NCBI GenBank assembly: GCA_017893485.1
Contig: CM030364.1
Coordinates: 252,128,731 to 252,192,730 of the forward strand
Source of the DNA: Hemerocallis citrina
Taxonomy: Eukaryota > Streptophyta > Magnoliopsida > Asparagales > Asphodelaceae
Direction: 5' to 3'
DNA length: 64,000 nucleotides
This document shows positions 23,063 to 35,535 of the stretch, in pieces. The notes beneath the pieces were generated by a model that did no database searches, was not told where the DNA came from, and saw only the letters and a list, made by a program, of their open reading frames with translations. Position 1 is the first letter of the stretch, and every line of letters starts with the position of its first letter. Both the position numbers and the translations under genes were made by a program.

Positions 23063-26005
23063 TGTAACATCCCGTATTAATTTTTAAAATAAAAATACAT
23101 TTTTACATGTGCAACGCACGTGCAATTTCATCTCATTATTTTCATTCTAAAATTTATTTAAAGTTATGCATAATTTCCTTTCATTTATTTTTGTTGCCTA
23201 TTAGAATCCATAGGCCTAATAGAAGACTTTAAACCCATTAAAATAAATTATATAAATAAAAATATTAACCAAGCCTACAAGAGGAAGCCTACTAAGAAAA
23301 ATCCTACAATTCATTGTACACTTGTCATGTAAACCACATGTATAATCAAATAAATAACAACTAACAAATGAGAGTGTGTGCTTGTGGGTTGCACGTGCAT
23401 GTAGTGCAACCCAAAAGTCACAAGAAGAGTTAGCCATGCATAAGAATAGGAACGGTTGGGAGTTTGTGTAATTATGGAGAGTGGGCAATTAGTAAAGGGG
23501 GTTATGTAGGTTATGAAATTGAACACTTAATTTGAGTAGTAGAAGAGTCTTCTCAAACCCTATAAATACCACCCCCTTTTCTTCATAATCTTGCACCAAA
23601 GATAAAAAAAGATAAGAAAGAGAGGAAAAGAAAGAGAGAGAGTTGTTGAGTTTTTGCTTGGAGGAGAGCTTCCTAGGAGGACAAGGGAGTTCCATTCTTG
23701 GAGCTAGGAGCAACTTCTAGGAGTCTTCTTCTACATTAGAATCTTCATTGAGGTGAGTGTCTTCTTGAACTTTCTAAGTTATAGTATCATGCATGTGTAG
23801 GTAAATTGATATATAAAATTGATATGCATATGAGTAGTGATTAAATTGTAATGATGCTATTTAGAATGAAAATGCATGGTAATTGAAAGATTGTCATGAA
23901 AATAAGTTGATTGATGTTGTTTGATTGCATGGTAGTACATCATGATTAGATGAAATGATATGGATATAGATTTGTACACAAAGTTACTAATTCATGCCAA
24001 GAAAAATTCTGTTTTGAATTTTGTTTGCACAATCTAGAACTAAAACTTTTTGGGGAGCATCGTGTATGTGTCAGGAACATCCCTTTAAAGTTTCATAAGA
24101 TTTGGAGTTCGTTTACTATCTTAATAAAATCTAAACTAAGAACTGGTTAGTAGTTGACTGGTTGCTGGAAATCTGTACACATTTCGGTTTTTGATCAATT
24201 CAGCATTGTAAATGAAATAATTTGAGAAAAGTCAGAACTAAGAAATTGTAGTAGACTCGTTAACCTTTCTGAAAAGTCTAAGAAATCAAGTTTTTTATAT
24301 AAATTTTACAAGACCGTACGGTGGCAGTATTTCAGTATCTCGACCCCACTGTATATTTTGAAGAATTCAGGGTTATAGATACAGTATTTTGAGAAAACTT
24401 ATAATTACAAAATTAAAGTAGACTTGTATACCTTCAGTTTGATATAAATAATGCTAAGTTTCGTGAAGTATACAATTTTCTATGATTTTTACAAATAGCA
24501 TGAAATGCAGTTTTCTAACTTTAAATTTAGTGTTTTACAAATGATACTTAAACGAATTGATTGAAAATATATTCTCTTTGATTTTAAGTTATATTTTGGG
24601 AAAGTATAGATCATATTCATGCTTAGATGAGATGTGAACTTAAGAAAAATATATATGTATAGGATTAAAGATGTTAAGATTAGTTCAAAATAAATCAAAG
24701 GAAGACGATGAGATAAATTTTCAATGGTGAATTTTAAAGAGATTATGTCTTAATCTTAATTAACTTGTTTTGAGAAAGTTTTGATGAATATGAAAAGTGT
24801 ATTGTGAAAATGAATAGGTTGAGATTGTACTTATTGATGAATGAATAAGAATGAATGAAAGAATTTGAATAAAATATGAATACCTGAAAATTGAGAATAT
24901 GAATTATAAGGGGATGAGTACCTCAAGTTGTTGAATATGAAAAGTTGTTGATTTTAGAGGCTTAGTGAGCCCAGGTACTGGCAAAGAAATGAAAATGAAT
25001 AATTGAATTGTAAGAAGTAACCAGTTGGGTTAACTGTCTCGGTGTTTGGTTTAAGACCGGTGGGTAAGCTAGACTCTAGTTCTTAATAATCATAACTTAA
25101 ACTTAAGGACATGCACTAGTTGGAGATATGACGAAACGAGTGCAAACGTGAGTTATGGACTCCAGAATGATCCTTGGAGAGAGACGGTCCCCAGTATTCT
25201 GGGACGATGGACGTAAGGGCCACATAATGATCCACGGAGTGGGAACGATCTCCAGTATTCCGGAACGAGAGCGACGCTCATGGGATGCTTGTACAATGAG
25301 GGCTCCAGAATGACCTACCGAGTGAGACAATCCCCAGTATTCCGGGACGATGGACGTAAGGGCCACAGAATGATCCACGGAGAGGGGTTGGTCTCCAGTA
25401 TTCTAAGGACGAGAGCAAATACTTGCAAGGTGTCTAAATCTTGTAGTAGTCATCGTAGTAGGCTGCATGGCGAGGAATCTAACCCTACAATGTGGAGTAC
25501 GTAGGTGCTTGCCCTCGGACCTATGTAGTATGGGATGCATAGAATCCGAACAAGTATGCATTAGTGTCATTGTAGTATAACATCTACATTAGGCATTAAG
25601 TCATCATACATTGACATATTTAGGATACTCACTCTTTACACTTTATATGCATTCAAGTTTGTGTTTGTTAAAGTAAGAGATTTCGTTATAATACAGCATA
25701 GAGAGGATCGCTGTTTGTAACATTGCGTCGGTTATAAGCAACTGACGTGCCCACAGATTCATATGCAGGACTTGGAACTTACAAGGAGTTATAAAGATGA
25801 ATTTGATGCTTACGATTACTTACATGCTCAAGTTGTTAAAATTGTATATTGATCATGTTGTACTTCATTTATTTTCCGCTGTGTTATTGATGTAAAAGAA
25901 CAATGTTGTAATAAAAGTTTCAAAATTCCTTATAAAATTGTACGAAGTGAAGTGTAAATCCTGTTGAGCTACGAATTGCCGTATTTTGGTATTTGGGGCG
26001 TTACA
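23063..26005 (+). repeat. 5' LTR of element C, 2943 bp
   Basis: It begins TGTAACATCCCG and ends TTTGGGGCGTTACA, followed by the primer binding site. A TATA-like CCCTATAAATACC is near 23560. Tandem units with CCAGTATTC and GGGACGATGGACGTAAGGGC repeat at about 25140-25430. The conserved block GGACCTATGTAGTATGGGAT follows at about 25517. Confidence 0.85.
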
Positions 26006-26008
26006 GAA

Positions 26009-26022
26009 TGGTATCAGAGCCA
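26009..26022 (+). other. Primer binding site of C (initiator tRNA-Met type)
   Basis: TGGTATCAGAGCCA, three bases after the LTR end, complementary to the 3' end of initiator tRNA-Met. Confidence 0.85.
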
Positions 26023-26167
26023 CGCTTCAATAAGTAGTATAAATTTATAAGGACAACACATTAAGGTGGACATTAGAGTGTGAGTTCTGCTTATAGAGAT
26101 TTAAATGTAAGTAATTTACATTTGTGTTGCTCTATACGCTGATGTTTCTCCTCATTTTCCCTATAAG

Positions 26168-26662
26168 ATGGCCAATCATCATGACCTTGATAATGAGGTG
26201 GAACGGTTCGTTCCTTTCGAAGAAGAGGAAGAGCCAATAGAGGAAGAAGAAGACCCAGAAGAGGAAGAGGAAGACCAAGTAGAAATAGAAGAACTACCCG
26301 AGTCCAGGGAGATTACTCCACCTCCACCTGATTTCCCAGAAGAATCCTTAGATGAAGAACCCATTCAAGATGACTAAGGTGGTATTGTTACTTCTCTTCG
26401 AAGGGAGTTGGATGCCCAGAAGTGGAGAGTAAACCACTTAGAAGCACGACAAGCAGAAGACAGGAAACACATCCATGAACTGAGTCACCAAGTATGGGAA
26501 CTCGAAAAGCTCCGGCACGTGAATGCTCAACACTTCGCCAAGCTGGAGCACATGACTCGTTGGGACAAGCAGGAGCGTCATCAAAAGTTTGAAGACATGG
26601 AGAAAGAAATCCAGGAATTACGGGGAGAGCTCAGAGAAGCTAAGAGAAACCGTACAATCTAG
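26168..26662 (+). pseudogene. Extra acidic/coiled-coil ORF upstream of gag in C
   Basis: One plus-strand frame with a single internal TAA at 26375-26377, about 164 codons in all. The first 70 residues are highly acidic (runs of E such as EEEEEP and EEEEED, then PPPPDFPEES). The second part (MDAQKWRVNHLEARQAEDRK, VWELEKLRHVNAQHFAKLEH) has the charge pattern of a coiled coil. It ends about 75 bp before the gag frame. I do not recognise a known family. The equivalent position in H (13588) keeps an ATG followed by a short open stretch. It could be a detached gag N-terminus or an accessory ORF. Confidence 0.55.
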
Positions 26663-26737
26663 GATGTCTTTATGTTAAAGTGATGTAATGGATGCAAAAG
26701 CAATTTTCTTTCCGAATGTAAAAAGTTTAATTTTGGA

Positions 26738-27389
26738 ATGAATAAAATTTTGTGGGAACAATGTAAAGTTGTGCTATTTATGGTGATTAATGACAATTTG
26801 TATGACCCAGAAATGACTGGCAAAGGGCACAATGGTGAGAACAATGGACTCAATCTGGAAACTAAACTAGCTCGAGTGTACCAGACCTTGAATGCTTTCG
26901 CTGCCAATGTCACCGCAAACCTTAGGCTGGGGCCAGCTGTACAGATCCCTGAAGCAATCAGACTAGTGGAGTCATTCAAAAGGATGAAGCCGCCTGTGTT
27001 CGAGGGCCAGGCCAATCCAGACGCCGTAGACGACTGGATCAGGCAGATTGAGACAGTCTTTGAGGTTCTGGAAATCCCTGAGGCGAGTAAGGTGAAGCTG
27101 GCCACCATCCAGCTGGAGAAGGATGCATGAGTATGGTGGCAATCATTGAAGAGGACCTTGGGCAATGTGCAGATCACCTGGGAGGAGTTCCTGGGAGAAT
27201 TCAGAAGCCACAACTTTCCCATGGATGTTCAGGAGAAGAAAGCTATGGAGTTCTTGGCCTTGCAATAGGGTGGCATGACAGTGCGAGAGTATGAAACAAA
27301 ATTTAACCAGCTCTCGAGGTATGCACCGGAAATGATTCTGGACGAAGCCAGGAAAACACGGAAGTTCGAGCAGGGTTTGAGGCCAAACT
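26738..27389 (+). pseudogene. Element C gag, N-terminal part
   Basis: The frame 26738-27130 contains the Tekay-type gag opening. MTGKGHNGENN (ATG near 26813) is the likeliest start, followed by LARVYQTLNAFAANVTANLR, SFKRMKPPVFEGQANPDAVD and WIRQIETVFEVLEIPEASKV. A TGA at 27128 and a TAG near 27268 interrupt it. The frame otherwise continues (TWEEFLGEFRSHNFP, VREYETKFNQLSRYAPEM) up to 27389, where LTR I is inserted. Gag forms the retrotransposon's capsid-like particle. Confidence 0.85.
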
Positions 27390-28599
27390 TGTAACACCCT
27401 GAATTTTTATTAATTTATGAAGAGTTTGTGATTTTACGTGTTTTGCACGTATAATTTCATATGCATTTTTTCTAGAAAAATATTTCTTTATAGCATGAAC
27501 AAGTTATTATTCTCTTTATTTATAAAAAGCCTATTTTTAAAAGCCTAATTAAATCCTAGGCCTAATTATCTCTTCCTAGCCCACTATAATTAATTAATTA
27601 ATTTATCTAGAGCCCATGGTTTTTTGGCCCATTAGTGAGCCCATTTAATTTAATTTCCCTTTTAAATAAACGAACTTGTAGTGTAGACTAATTTAGTAGA
27701 CAACTAATATTATTACATGAACAACTTATAAGTGGGGGGGGGGGGGGGTACTAGTTTGCATGTCCATTGCACAAGCACGTGCAAATGCACCTAAGTGTAG
27801 GCCGGATTTCACCAAAGAGAGAGGGAGACATGGGTGAAGTGGAGAGGTGGTTGCTCCATCATGGGTAGTTGCTACAACTACCTAATTCATCTTGGCCTTT
27901 GATCCTTAACCATTTGGACTAATCCTAGCCTTCCATTTGCACTCCAAATTAGTATAAATAACCCTCCCCCCCCTCACTCATTCATACCTGCACGTGAAAA
28001 AGAATTGAAACGAATAGAAAGAAAGAAAGACAAAATTGTGAGTAAAAGATTAAGAGGGTTGTGAGTTAAAAGATTGAGTGCTAGTTGTGTGTGTTCCCTT
28101 CCCAAGCTAGGCCAGCCTACCATTGGAGCAAGAAGAAGGAGTTCAAGTACCATCAAGTTAGGAGGAGAAGTCAAATTGGTGGCTCAATCTAGGAGGAGAA
28201 TGCATCTCTTGTTTATTCTAGGAGATCTTTTAGAAGTTCTTGTTATTTTCTCTCCATTAAAGGTGGGTGATTTTCTCGAACGTCGAATTAGACATCTTTT
28301 AGAATACCATGCTACCATGAATTTTATGTTTTGACATGTGCTAGATTAAGAAAATTGTGCTTGTGTGACTAGTTAATTGAATGAGAATCATGGAAATGTG
28401 AATTGCCTAAATTGACCTAATAATAGTATGGAAAAAGAGAAATTTTGTTGTAGAAATGCTTGCACACTCACAGAAATAAGAAAAAGAGATTTATGGATAA
28501 TTGTAGTGCCATATTATGAAGAAGTTTCGTTGCTTTTTGATGGCGAAAATATACTCATAATCCACTTTAACTGCAACCTGATACAATTGACAGTCGACC

Positions 28600-28915
28600 A
28601 AACTAGAGTCGACAGTCGACTATTAGGTACTGAATCTCGAGTTTTAAATCCTTGCAGGGCAGTCGACCGACTATGTTACAACAGTAGACTGTTACTATCT
28701 TGACTGTTGGCTTTTCGAGTTTTTAATCCTTGCAGGGCAGTCTACAGACTATGTTACAATAGTCGACTGTCACTGTCTAGACTGTTGGCTTTTCGAGTTT
28801 TAAATCTTCGCAGTACAGCCGACTGACTATGTTTCAATAGTCGACTGTCATTGTCTTGATTATTGGTTTTCACATCTTAAATCCTCGCAGGACAGTCGAC
28901 TATCACTGTCTCCAC
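28600..28915. repeat. 78-bp tandem repeat rich in GTCGAC motifs, about 3.5 copies
   Basis: Unit starts at about 28642, 28720 and 28798 share TTTTAAATCCTTGCAGGGCA, GTCGACYGACTATGTTACAA and TAGTCGACTGTCACTGTCT. The palindrome GTCGAC and the inverted half-motifs CAGTCGAC/GTCGACTG recur. Related motifs occur in LTR L at 62660-62790. Confidence 0.8.
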
Positions 28916-29958
28916 AAAGGAAATATTTCAATCTCATTAAGAATAGTTTTCAAATGTTTTTTTAAAATTAAGAAAAATACTATAATTATTAGAAAAATAT
29001 CTAGACTCATGAAAAAAAATATGTCCACATTATTTTGGTCAAATAAAATGAGATTTAGATGCAAAATTGAGTAGAGACTCTTCAAAGAACCCTATAGAGT
29101 TGATATTTGTGAGAATAAAGGTGTGATTAATTCTATGAGAGAATTCTATATAGGTTATAACATAAATTTTTGTATGAAGAAAAATTAAAGTGTGTTTATT
29201 TATGGATTTTATTCACTAAATTGGGTAATGTATGCATTCGAAAGATAAATGAAAAATACAATTGTGATTTTTAAATCAAAGAAAGGAAAGAAACAATAGT
29301 GTGAAAATTAAATGGAATTATTGAGATTTATTTTGAATGTGAGAGGTATAAATCGAAATTGAACTTTATGTAAGAAATTGATTCATAGAAAAGAAATGAA
29401 AATCATGTTGAATTATGAAAAGACTTTATGAGTATGAAAACTCAATTTAGTGATTATGAAGTGAAATTGAGAACTATAGTGTTGCTAAGCCTCATACCGG
29501 CATTGAAAGAAATTTGTTGTAATGAGATTTGAAATGGAAAGACCAAGGTTGGGTCGTATTATTTAAATGGTTAAGACCGGTATAGTGAGAGTGCTAACTC
29601 TAGGCGATTGATTTTTATTCATGATTCAAATAAATTAAGGACTAGACACATAGTGGTGATGTGATAAAAGTAAGAAAAAAACATGAGTATGAGGGCCATT
29701 GGATTGGCGGCGTGAGAGTATTCACAGGATGTCCCATGATGCGTCATGAATAGGGCGTGGATACTACTCCAGAGTACCGTTCCGGTGGCGACGCTTATGG
29801 GGTGGTCTAATGACTACGGGTGATGCCATGTCTATGGTAGGAGGTGAATTGACCACATGATGTCTGCATGATGAGTCATGTGTCAGTGCGTGGGGTTCTC
29901 TTCAGGGCGCCTGGACGTGGGCTAGTAACTCATAGAACACCTAGGATACTTACCGTAG

Positions 29959-30379
29959 TGTGAATCAGGAATTAAATCAGGATGTGAATCAGGAATTCCT
30001 TAATTTGCTTTCCTTTGAATTAGCAATCAAATCAGGAAAGACATCTAATTTGCTTTCCTGATTTGCTCAGGATGTGAATAAGGAATTCCTTAATTTGCTT
30101 TCCTTTGAATTAGCAATCAAATCAGGAAAGACATCTAATTTGCTTTCCTTTGAATTAGCAATCAAATCAGGAAATGCATCTAATTTGCTTTCCTTTGAAT
30201 GAGGAATCAAATCAGGACTTAATTTGTTGCCTTAATTGTAATTATTTTCCTAGAATAGGCTAGACAAATCAAGAATTGATTAGTTCTCCTTAATGGTAAG
30301 TAATTACCTGTAAATGTTGTAATCCTTATATATAGAAGAAATAACAAAGTAGAAAGGCATCAAGCCAAATTTCGTGACA
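29959..30379 (+). repeat. 5' LTR of J
   Basis: It starts TGTGAATCAGGAATTAAATC and ends TTTCGTGACA. The internal repeated motif CTTTGAATTAGCAATCAAAT occurs three times. The TATA box is TTATATATA near 30326-30334. The only difference from the 3' LTR seen is CAAGCCAAA here against CAAGCGAAA. Confidence 0.95.
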
Positions 30380-30391
30380 TGGTATCAGAGC
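30380..30391 (+). other. Primer binding site of J
   Basis: TGGTATCAGAGC directly abuts the 5' LTR, complementary to the 3' end of initiator tRNA-Met. Confidence 0.9.
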
Positions 30392-30539
30392 TGTGATTCC
30401 TTCAAGTTTTCGTTCACACCTGTGAATCCTTCAGCACCTTCCTTGGTCGCTCTTGCCTTGGTACTCTTCGCTGCTCCTGGTTCACGTATTCTGGGCCCTT
30501 CGTTTCTGGTCTGTGTTACTTGTTGTTCCTTCTGCCATC

Positions 30540-33500
30540 ATGACAACTCCAGAGAAGGACAATTTCTGTGTCCGTTTCACCGGTAAGAATTATGCTGCTT
30601 GGGAATTCCAGTTCAAGATGTATGTCAAAGGGAAGGGATTATCAGGTCACTTGGATGGGCTCTCTAAAGCGCCGGGAGAGAAATCTGCCTTAGATGCGTG
30701 GGAAGTGAAAGATGCTCAGATTATTTCTTGGATTCTCAGTTCTATTGATCCTCAGATGATCAATAATTTGCGCTCTTTCACAACTGCCAAAGAAATGTGG
30801 GAATATTTGAAGCGTATTTACAATCAGGATAATACGGCTAAGCGTTTTCAGTTGGAGCTTGAGATAGCCAATTACAAACAAGGTAATTTGTCTATTCAGG
30901 AGTATTATTCTGGTTTTCTGAATCTGTGGACAAAACACACTGCCATTTTATGTGCTGCTGTTCCCGAATCTTCACGCTTGGCTGTCCAAGAGGTTTACAA
31001 CACCAGTAGGCGAGATCAATTTCTCATGAAACTTCGCCCAGAGTTTGAGGCTGTCAGAGGTGCTTTGCTGAATAGGAGTCCTGTTCCTTCTTTGGATACT
31101 TGTGTTGGTGAACTTCTCCGGGAAGAGCAACGCTTACTTACCCAAGGAACCATGTCTCATGATGCTGCCCTTTCCGAACCTGTGACGGTTGCATATGCTG
31201 CTCAAAATAGGGGTAAAGGTCGTGATATGGGACAGGTCCAATGCTTTTCTTGCAAACAATTTGGACATATTGCTCGTAATTGTACAAAGAAGTTTTGCAA
31301 TTACTGCAAGCAGCAGGGTCATATCATCTCCGACTGTCCCACGCGTCCCCCACGACCAACACAACGTCCGGTACATGCATTCCATGCCACAACCAGCTCC
31401 GCAATTGGTCCTTCCACCACTGGCACATCTGATGGTGGTGCTCTACAGCCTGAAATGATTCAACAAATGGTACTTTCAGCCCTTTCAGCCTTGGGGATTC
31501 GAGGTAAGTCCTTTAATGTTACTCGTCCATGGTTTCTTGATTCTGGTGCATCCAATCACATGACGGGTTCCTCTGAATATTTGCACAATCTACATTCTTA
31601 TCATGGTAATCAGAAAATTCAAATTGCTGATGGTAATACCCTATCTATCACTAATATTGGTGACATAAACTCTGATTTTCGGAATGTGCTTGTATCTCCT
31701 GGACTTGCTTCCAATTTACTGTCTGTTGGACAATTGGTGGAAAACAATTGTAATGTTAATTTTTCTCGGGCTGGTTGTCTTGTACAGGAGCAGGTGTCGG
31801 GGAAGGTGATCGCGAAGGGGCCTAAAGTGGGAAGAATGTTTCCACTCCAGTTTGTTTCCAGTCATTTATCTCTTGCTTGCAATAATGCTTTAAATTCCTA
31901 TGAGGTTTGGCATAGAAAATTGGGCCATCCAAACTCTGCTGTTTTGTCTCATTTATTTAAAACTGGTTTGTTGGGTAATAAACATGTTATTTCTACTGCC
32001 CCTGTTTCATGTTCTGTTTGCAAATTGGCTAAAAGTAAAACACTTCCTTTTCCGTCAGGTGCTCATCGTGCTTCCACTTGTTTTGAAATGATTCATAGTG
32101 ATGTTTGGGGAATGTCTCCTGTAGCTTCTCATGCTCATTATAAATATTTTGTCACATTTATCGATGATTACAGTCGCTTTACTTGGATATACTTTCTTCG
32201 CTCTAAATCTGAAGTGTTTTCTATGTTTAAAAAATTTCTGACATATGTTGAAACTCAGTTCCAAGCCATTGTTAAAATCCTTCGCTCTGATTCTGGTGGT
32301 GAATACATGTCTCGTGAGTTTCAGGAGTACCTACAACAAAAAGGTATCTTGTCTCAACGATCTTGTCCCAATACCCCACAACAAAATGGGATGGCCGAAC
32401 GCAAGAATCGTCACTTGCTTGATGTGACGCGCACCTTCTCCAAGCTTCAGTCCCATCCAGATTTTGGGTGGAGGCTCTATCCACAGCTGTCTTCTTGATC
32501 AATCGCATTCCTTCTACGGTTATTGATCTTGATTCCCCTTTCTTTCGTCTTTTTAAAACTCAGCCTGATTATAGTGCTTTACATACTTTTGGTTGTGTAT
32601 GTTTTGTTCATCTACCTCCGCTTGAAAGGCATAAGCTTGGAGCACAGTCGGTTCAATGTGCTTTTATGGGGTACAGTCATTCTCATAAGGGTTTTGTGTG
32701 TTATGATGTTTCTAACCATCGCTTCCGCATTTCTAGGAATGTGACATTTTTTGATAATCAATTTATGTTCCCTTGCATTTCTCCTACTTTGAATGATATT
32801 GCTATTCTTCCCAAATTTTCTAGCCTCTCTCAATCCATAGAACGTTTCAAACCAGGCATCACATATGTCAGACAACGTAGCAGGCATGTTCCCACTGCCC
32901 CTTCCGACGCTGATCCACCACCTGATCCTTTACCGGTTGCACCACGACGTTCTAGTAGAACGTCTCGAGCACCTGATAGATATTCACCAGACCGGTATGA
33001 TTCCTCACATACTTCTCTGACTGCCTCTCTCTCTAGCACATGTATTCCCACTTGTTACTCACAGGCTGTTAAGGATGTACGCTGGATAAAAGCAATGAAT
33101 GAGGAACTTCAGGCTCTTCAAGAGAATTTCACTTGGGACATTGTCTCTTGCCCTCCTGATATCAAACCCATAGGCTGCAAATGGGTATATTCTGTGAAAC
33201 TGAATTCTGATGGGTCCCTCAATCGTTACAAGGCTAGATTGGTTGCCTTAGGAAACAAGCAGGAATACGGCATTGATTATGATGAGACATTTGCACCCGT
33301 TGCCAAAATGACAACTGTCAGAACTGTTCTCTCTTTAGCTGCTTCTAATGGGTGGTCTCTTTATCAAATGGACGTGAAGAATGCATTTCTTCATGGTGAA
33401 CTGACTGAAGATATATAAATGACTCCTCCGCAGGGCCTATTCTCTTCATCTAAGGGTGTGTGCAAGCTCAAACGCTCCTTATATGGTTTGAAACAGGCGC

Positions 33501-34627
33501 CTAGGGCATGGTATGATAAATTTCGTTCCACTCTACTTGGGTTCTCCTTTACTCAGAGTCAATATGATTCCTCCTTGTTCATTCACTACACATCTACAGG
33601 CATTGTTCTGCTTCTTCTTTATGTTGATGATATGGTCATTACTGGATCAGATCAGGCATCCATCCAGGAACTTAAACAGCAATTACAAGCCTCGTTTCAT
33701 ATGAAAGACCTTGGTAACTTGCATTATTTCCTTGGCCTTGAGGTTCAGTCTACCTCCAAGGGTATATTTCTCCATCAGCATAAGTATGCCACAGACCTTA
33801 TTTCTATGGCTGGCCTGCAATCAGCTAATCCGGTGGATACTCCTCTTGAGGTTAATGTTAAATACCACCGGGATGAGGGTGACCTGTTGACAGATCCTTT
33901 ATTGTATCGGCAGCTCGTGGGTAGTCTTAATTATTTGACCATTACCCGGCCTGATATATCATTTGCTGTTCAGCAAGTAAGTCAGTTCATGCACTCTCCT
34001 CGTCATCTTCATTTGGCAGCGGTTCGTCGTATAATTCGCTACTTGAAAGGCACTTCTCAACGGGGTCTCTTCTTTCCCATTGGGACATCTCCTCAATTGA
34101 TTGCATATAGTGATGCTGATTGGGCCGGGTGCCCTGATACTCGGCGATCTGTCACCGGATGGTGCATGTTTCTTGGTTCTTCGTTAATCTCATGGAAAAG
34201 TAAGAAGCAAGCAAGAGTCTCTAAATCCTCTACTGAATCGGAGTATCGTGCTATGTCTAATGCATGTTCGGAAATAATTTGGCTTCGTGGTCTTTTGGCT
34301 GAACTTGGATTTCCTCAAACAAAGCCAACGTCTCTCTATGCTGACAATACAAGTGCCATTCAGATTGTTGCAAATCCGGTTTTCCATGAGCGTACTAAGC
34401 ATATTGAAGTCGATTGCCATTCTATTCGTGAAGCCTATGATGACCATATTATATCCATCCCTCACATCAATACTCAGTTTCAGGTTGCAGATATTTTGAC
34501 CAAAGCTGTTCCTCGTCCGCGCCATCAGTTTCTTGTTAGCAAATTGATGCTCCTTGACCAACCGCATCAATTTGAGGGGGGATGTGAATCAGGAATTAAA
34601 TCAGGATGTGAATCAGGAATTCCTTAA
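30540..34627 (+). pseudogene. Copia J gag-pol polyprotein, one frameshift and one nonsense codon
   Basis: The start is taken at the ATG at 30540 (MTTPEKDNFCVRFTGKN), which fits copia gag; the frame is open 29 codons further upstream without support. Order: gag core, two zinc knuckles (CFSCKQFGHIARNC, CNYCKQQGHIISDC), protease WFLDSGASNHMTG, pre-integrase WHRKLGHPNSAVL, integrase (HSDVWGMSP, FIDDYSRFTWIYF, NTPQQNGMAERKN), RT with LLYVDDMVITG, and RNase H (YSDADWAGCPDTRRSVTGW, STESEYRAMSNA). One base is missing around 32433-32436 in integrase, moving the frame from 30540-32498 to 32468-33418. A TAA at 33416-33418 replaces the Tyr codon usual in this RT segment. The last frame (to 34627) ends 15 codons inside the 3' LTR. 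Otherwise the coding region is complete. Confidence 0.95.
34572..34582 (+). other. Polypurine tract of J
   Basis: TTGAGGGGGGA immediately precedes the 3' LTR start TGTGAATC. Confidence 0.85.
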
Positions 34628-35003
34628 TTTGCTTTCCTTTGAATTAGCAATCAAATCAGGAAAGACATCTAATTTGCTTTCCTGATTTGCTCAGGATGTG
34701 AATAAGGAATTCCTTAATTTGCTTTCCTTTGAATTAGCAATCAAATCAGGAAAGACATCTAATTTGCTTTCCTTTGAATTAGCAATCAAATCAGGAAATG
34801 CATCTAATTTGCTTTCCTTTGAATGAGGAATCAAATCAGGACTTAATTTGTTGCCTTAATTGTAATTATTTTCCTAGAATAGGCTAGACAAATCAAGAAT
34901 TGATTAGTTCTCCTTAATGGTAAGTAATTACCTGTAAATGTTGTAATCCTTATATATAGAAGAAATAACAAAGTAGAAAGGCATCAAGCGAAATTTCGTG
35001 ACA
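34583..35003 (+). repeat. 3' LTR of J
   Basis: Same length as the 5' LTR and identical apart from one base. Followed by the TSD CGTAG. Confidence 0.95.
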
Positions 35004-35535
35004 CGTAGTTCCCGTAGTAGACTAAGTCATGGCGAGGGATTGAACCCTACAAGATGAAGAACGATTAAGGGCTTGCCCTCGGACCTATGTAGTATGGACT
35101 GCATAGACTCTGAACAAGTGCGCATTAGTGCCATATAATATAAACGATTGTATTAAGGACTAAGTGCACAATCACAACACGACATCAATAGGAAGTTCTC
35201 GTAGTTCTGTTGTGACAAGTTTGTGCTTTCCAAGTAAGAGAAAATTGATGTATTATATCTCAGCGTAAGTTGAATGAACTGATGTGCTCACAGTTTCTAT
35301 GCAGGATAAAGTGATTGATAAGGTTAAACGTATTGCATGCTTCCTAAAGAATGATTTCAAGGGTTGTATATTTTATTCATGTAATTGTTGTAAATTGCTT
35401 CCGTTGTATAAATGTATTGTAAGTGTAACTCTGATGTAATAAAAGTTTTAAATTCCTTGTAAAATTGTACGAAGTGAAGTGTAAAGATCCTGTGGAACTT
35501 TGAATTCGGTCTTATTTAGAATTCGGGGTGTTACA

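Larger units (their letters stand above)
29959..35003 (+). mobile_element. Young, nearly intact copia element J
   Basis: The two 421-bp LTRs (29959-30379 and 34583-35003) differ by eye at a single base. The flanks are CGTAG on both sides (29954-29958 and 35004-35008). The primer binding site, polypurine tract and complete gag-pol order are present. It is inserted in solo LTR I and is the most recent insertion in the window, five levels deep counted from the host intron. Confidence 0.95.
27390..35535 (+). mobile_element. Solo LTR I of Tekay type, nested in gag of C
   Basis: It begins TGTAACACCCTGAATTTT and ends TTCGGGGTGTTACA. The flanks are AAACT on both sides (27385-27389 and 35536-35540), a perfect TSD, and C's gag reading continues in phase across the insertion. 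No internal region is present, so it is a solo LTR from unequal recombination. Without copia J it is about 3.1 kb. It carries a poly-G run near 27737-27748, a 78-bp tandem repeat near 28640, and the conserved block GGACCTATGTAGTATGGACT near 35083. Confidence 0.9.
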
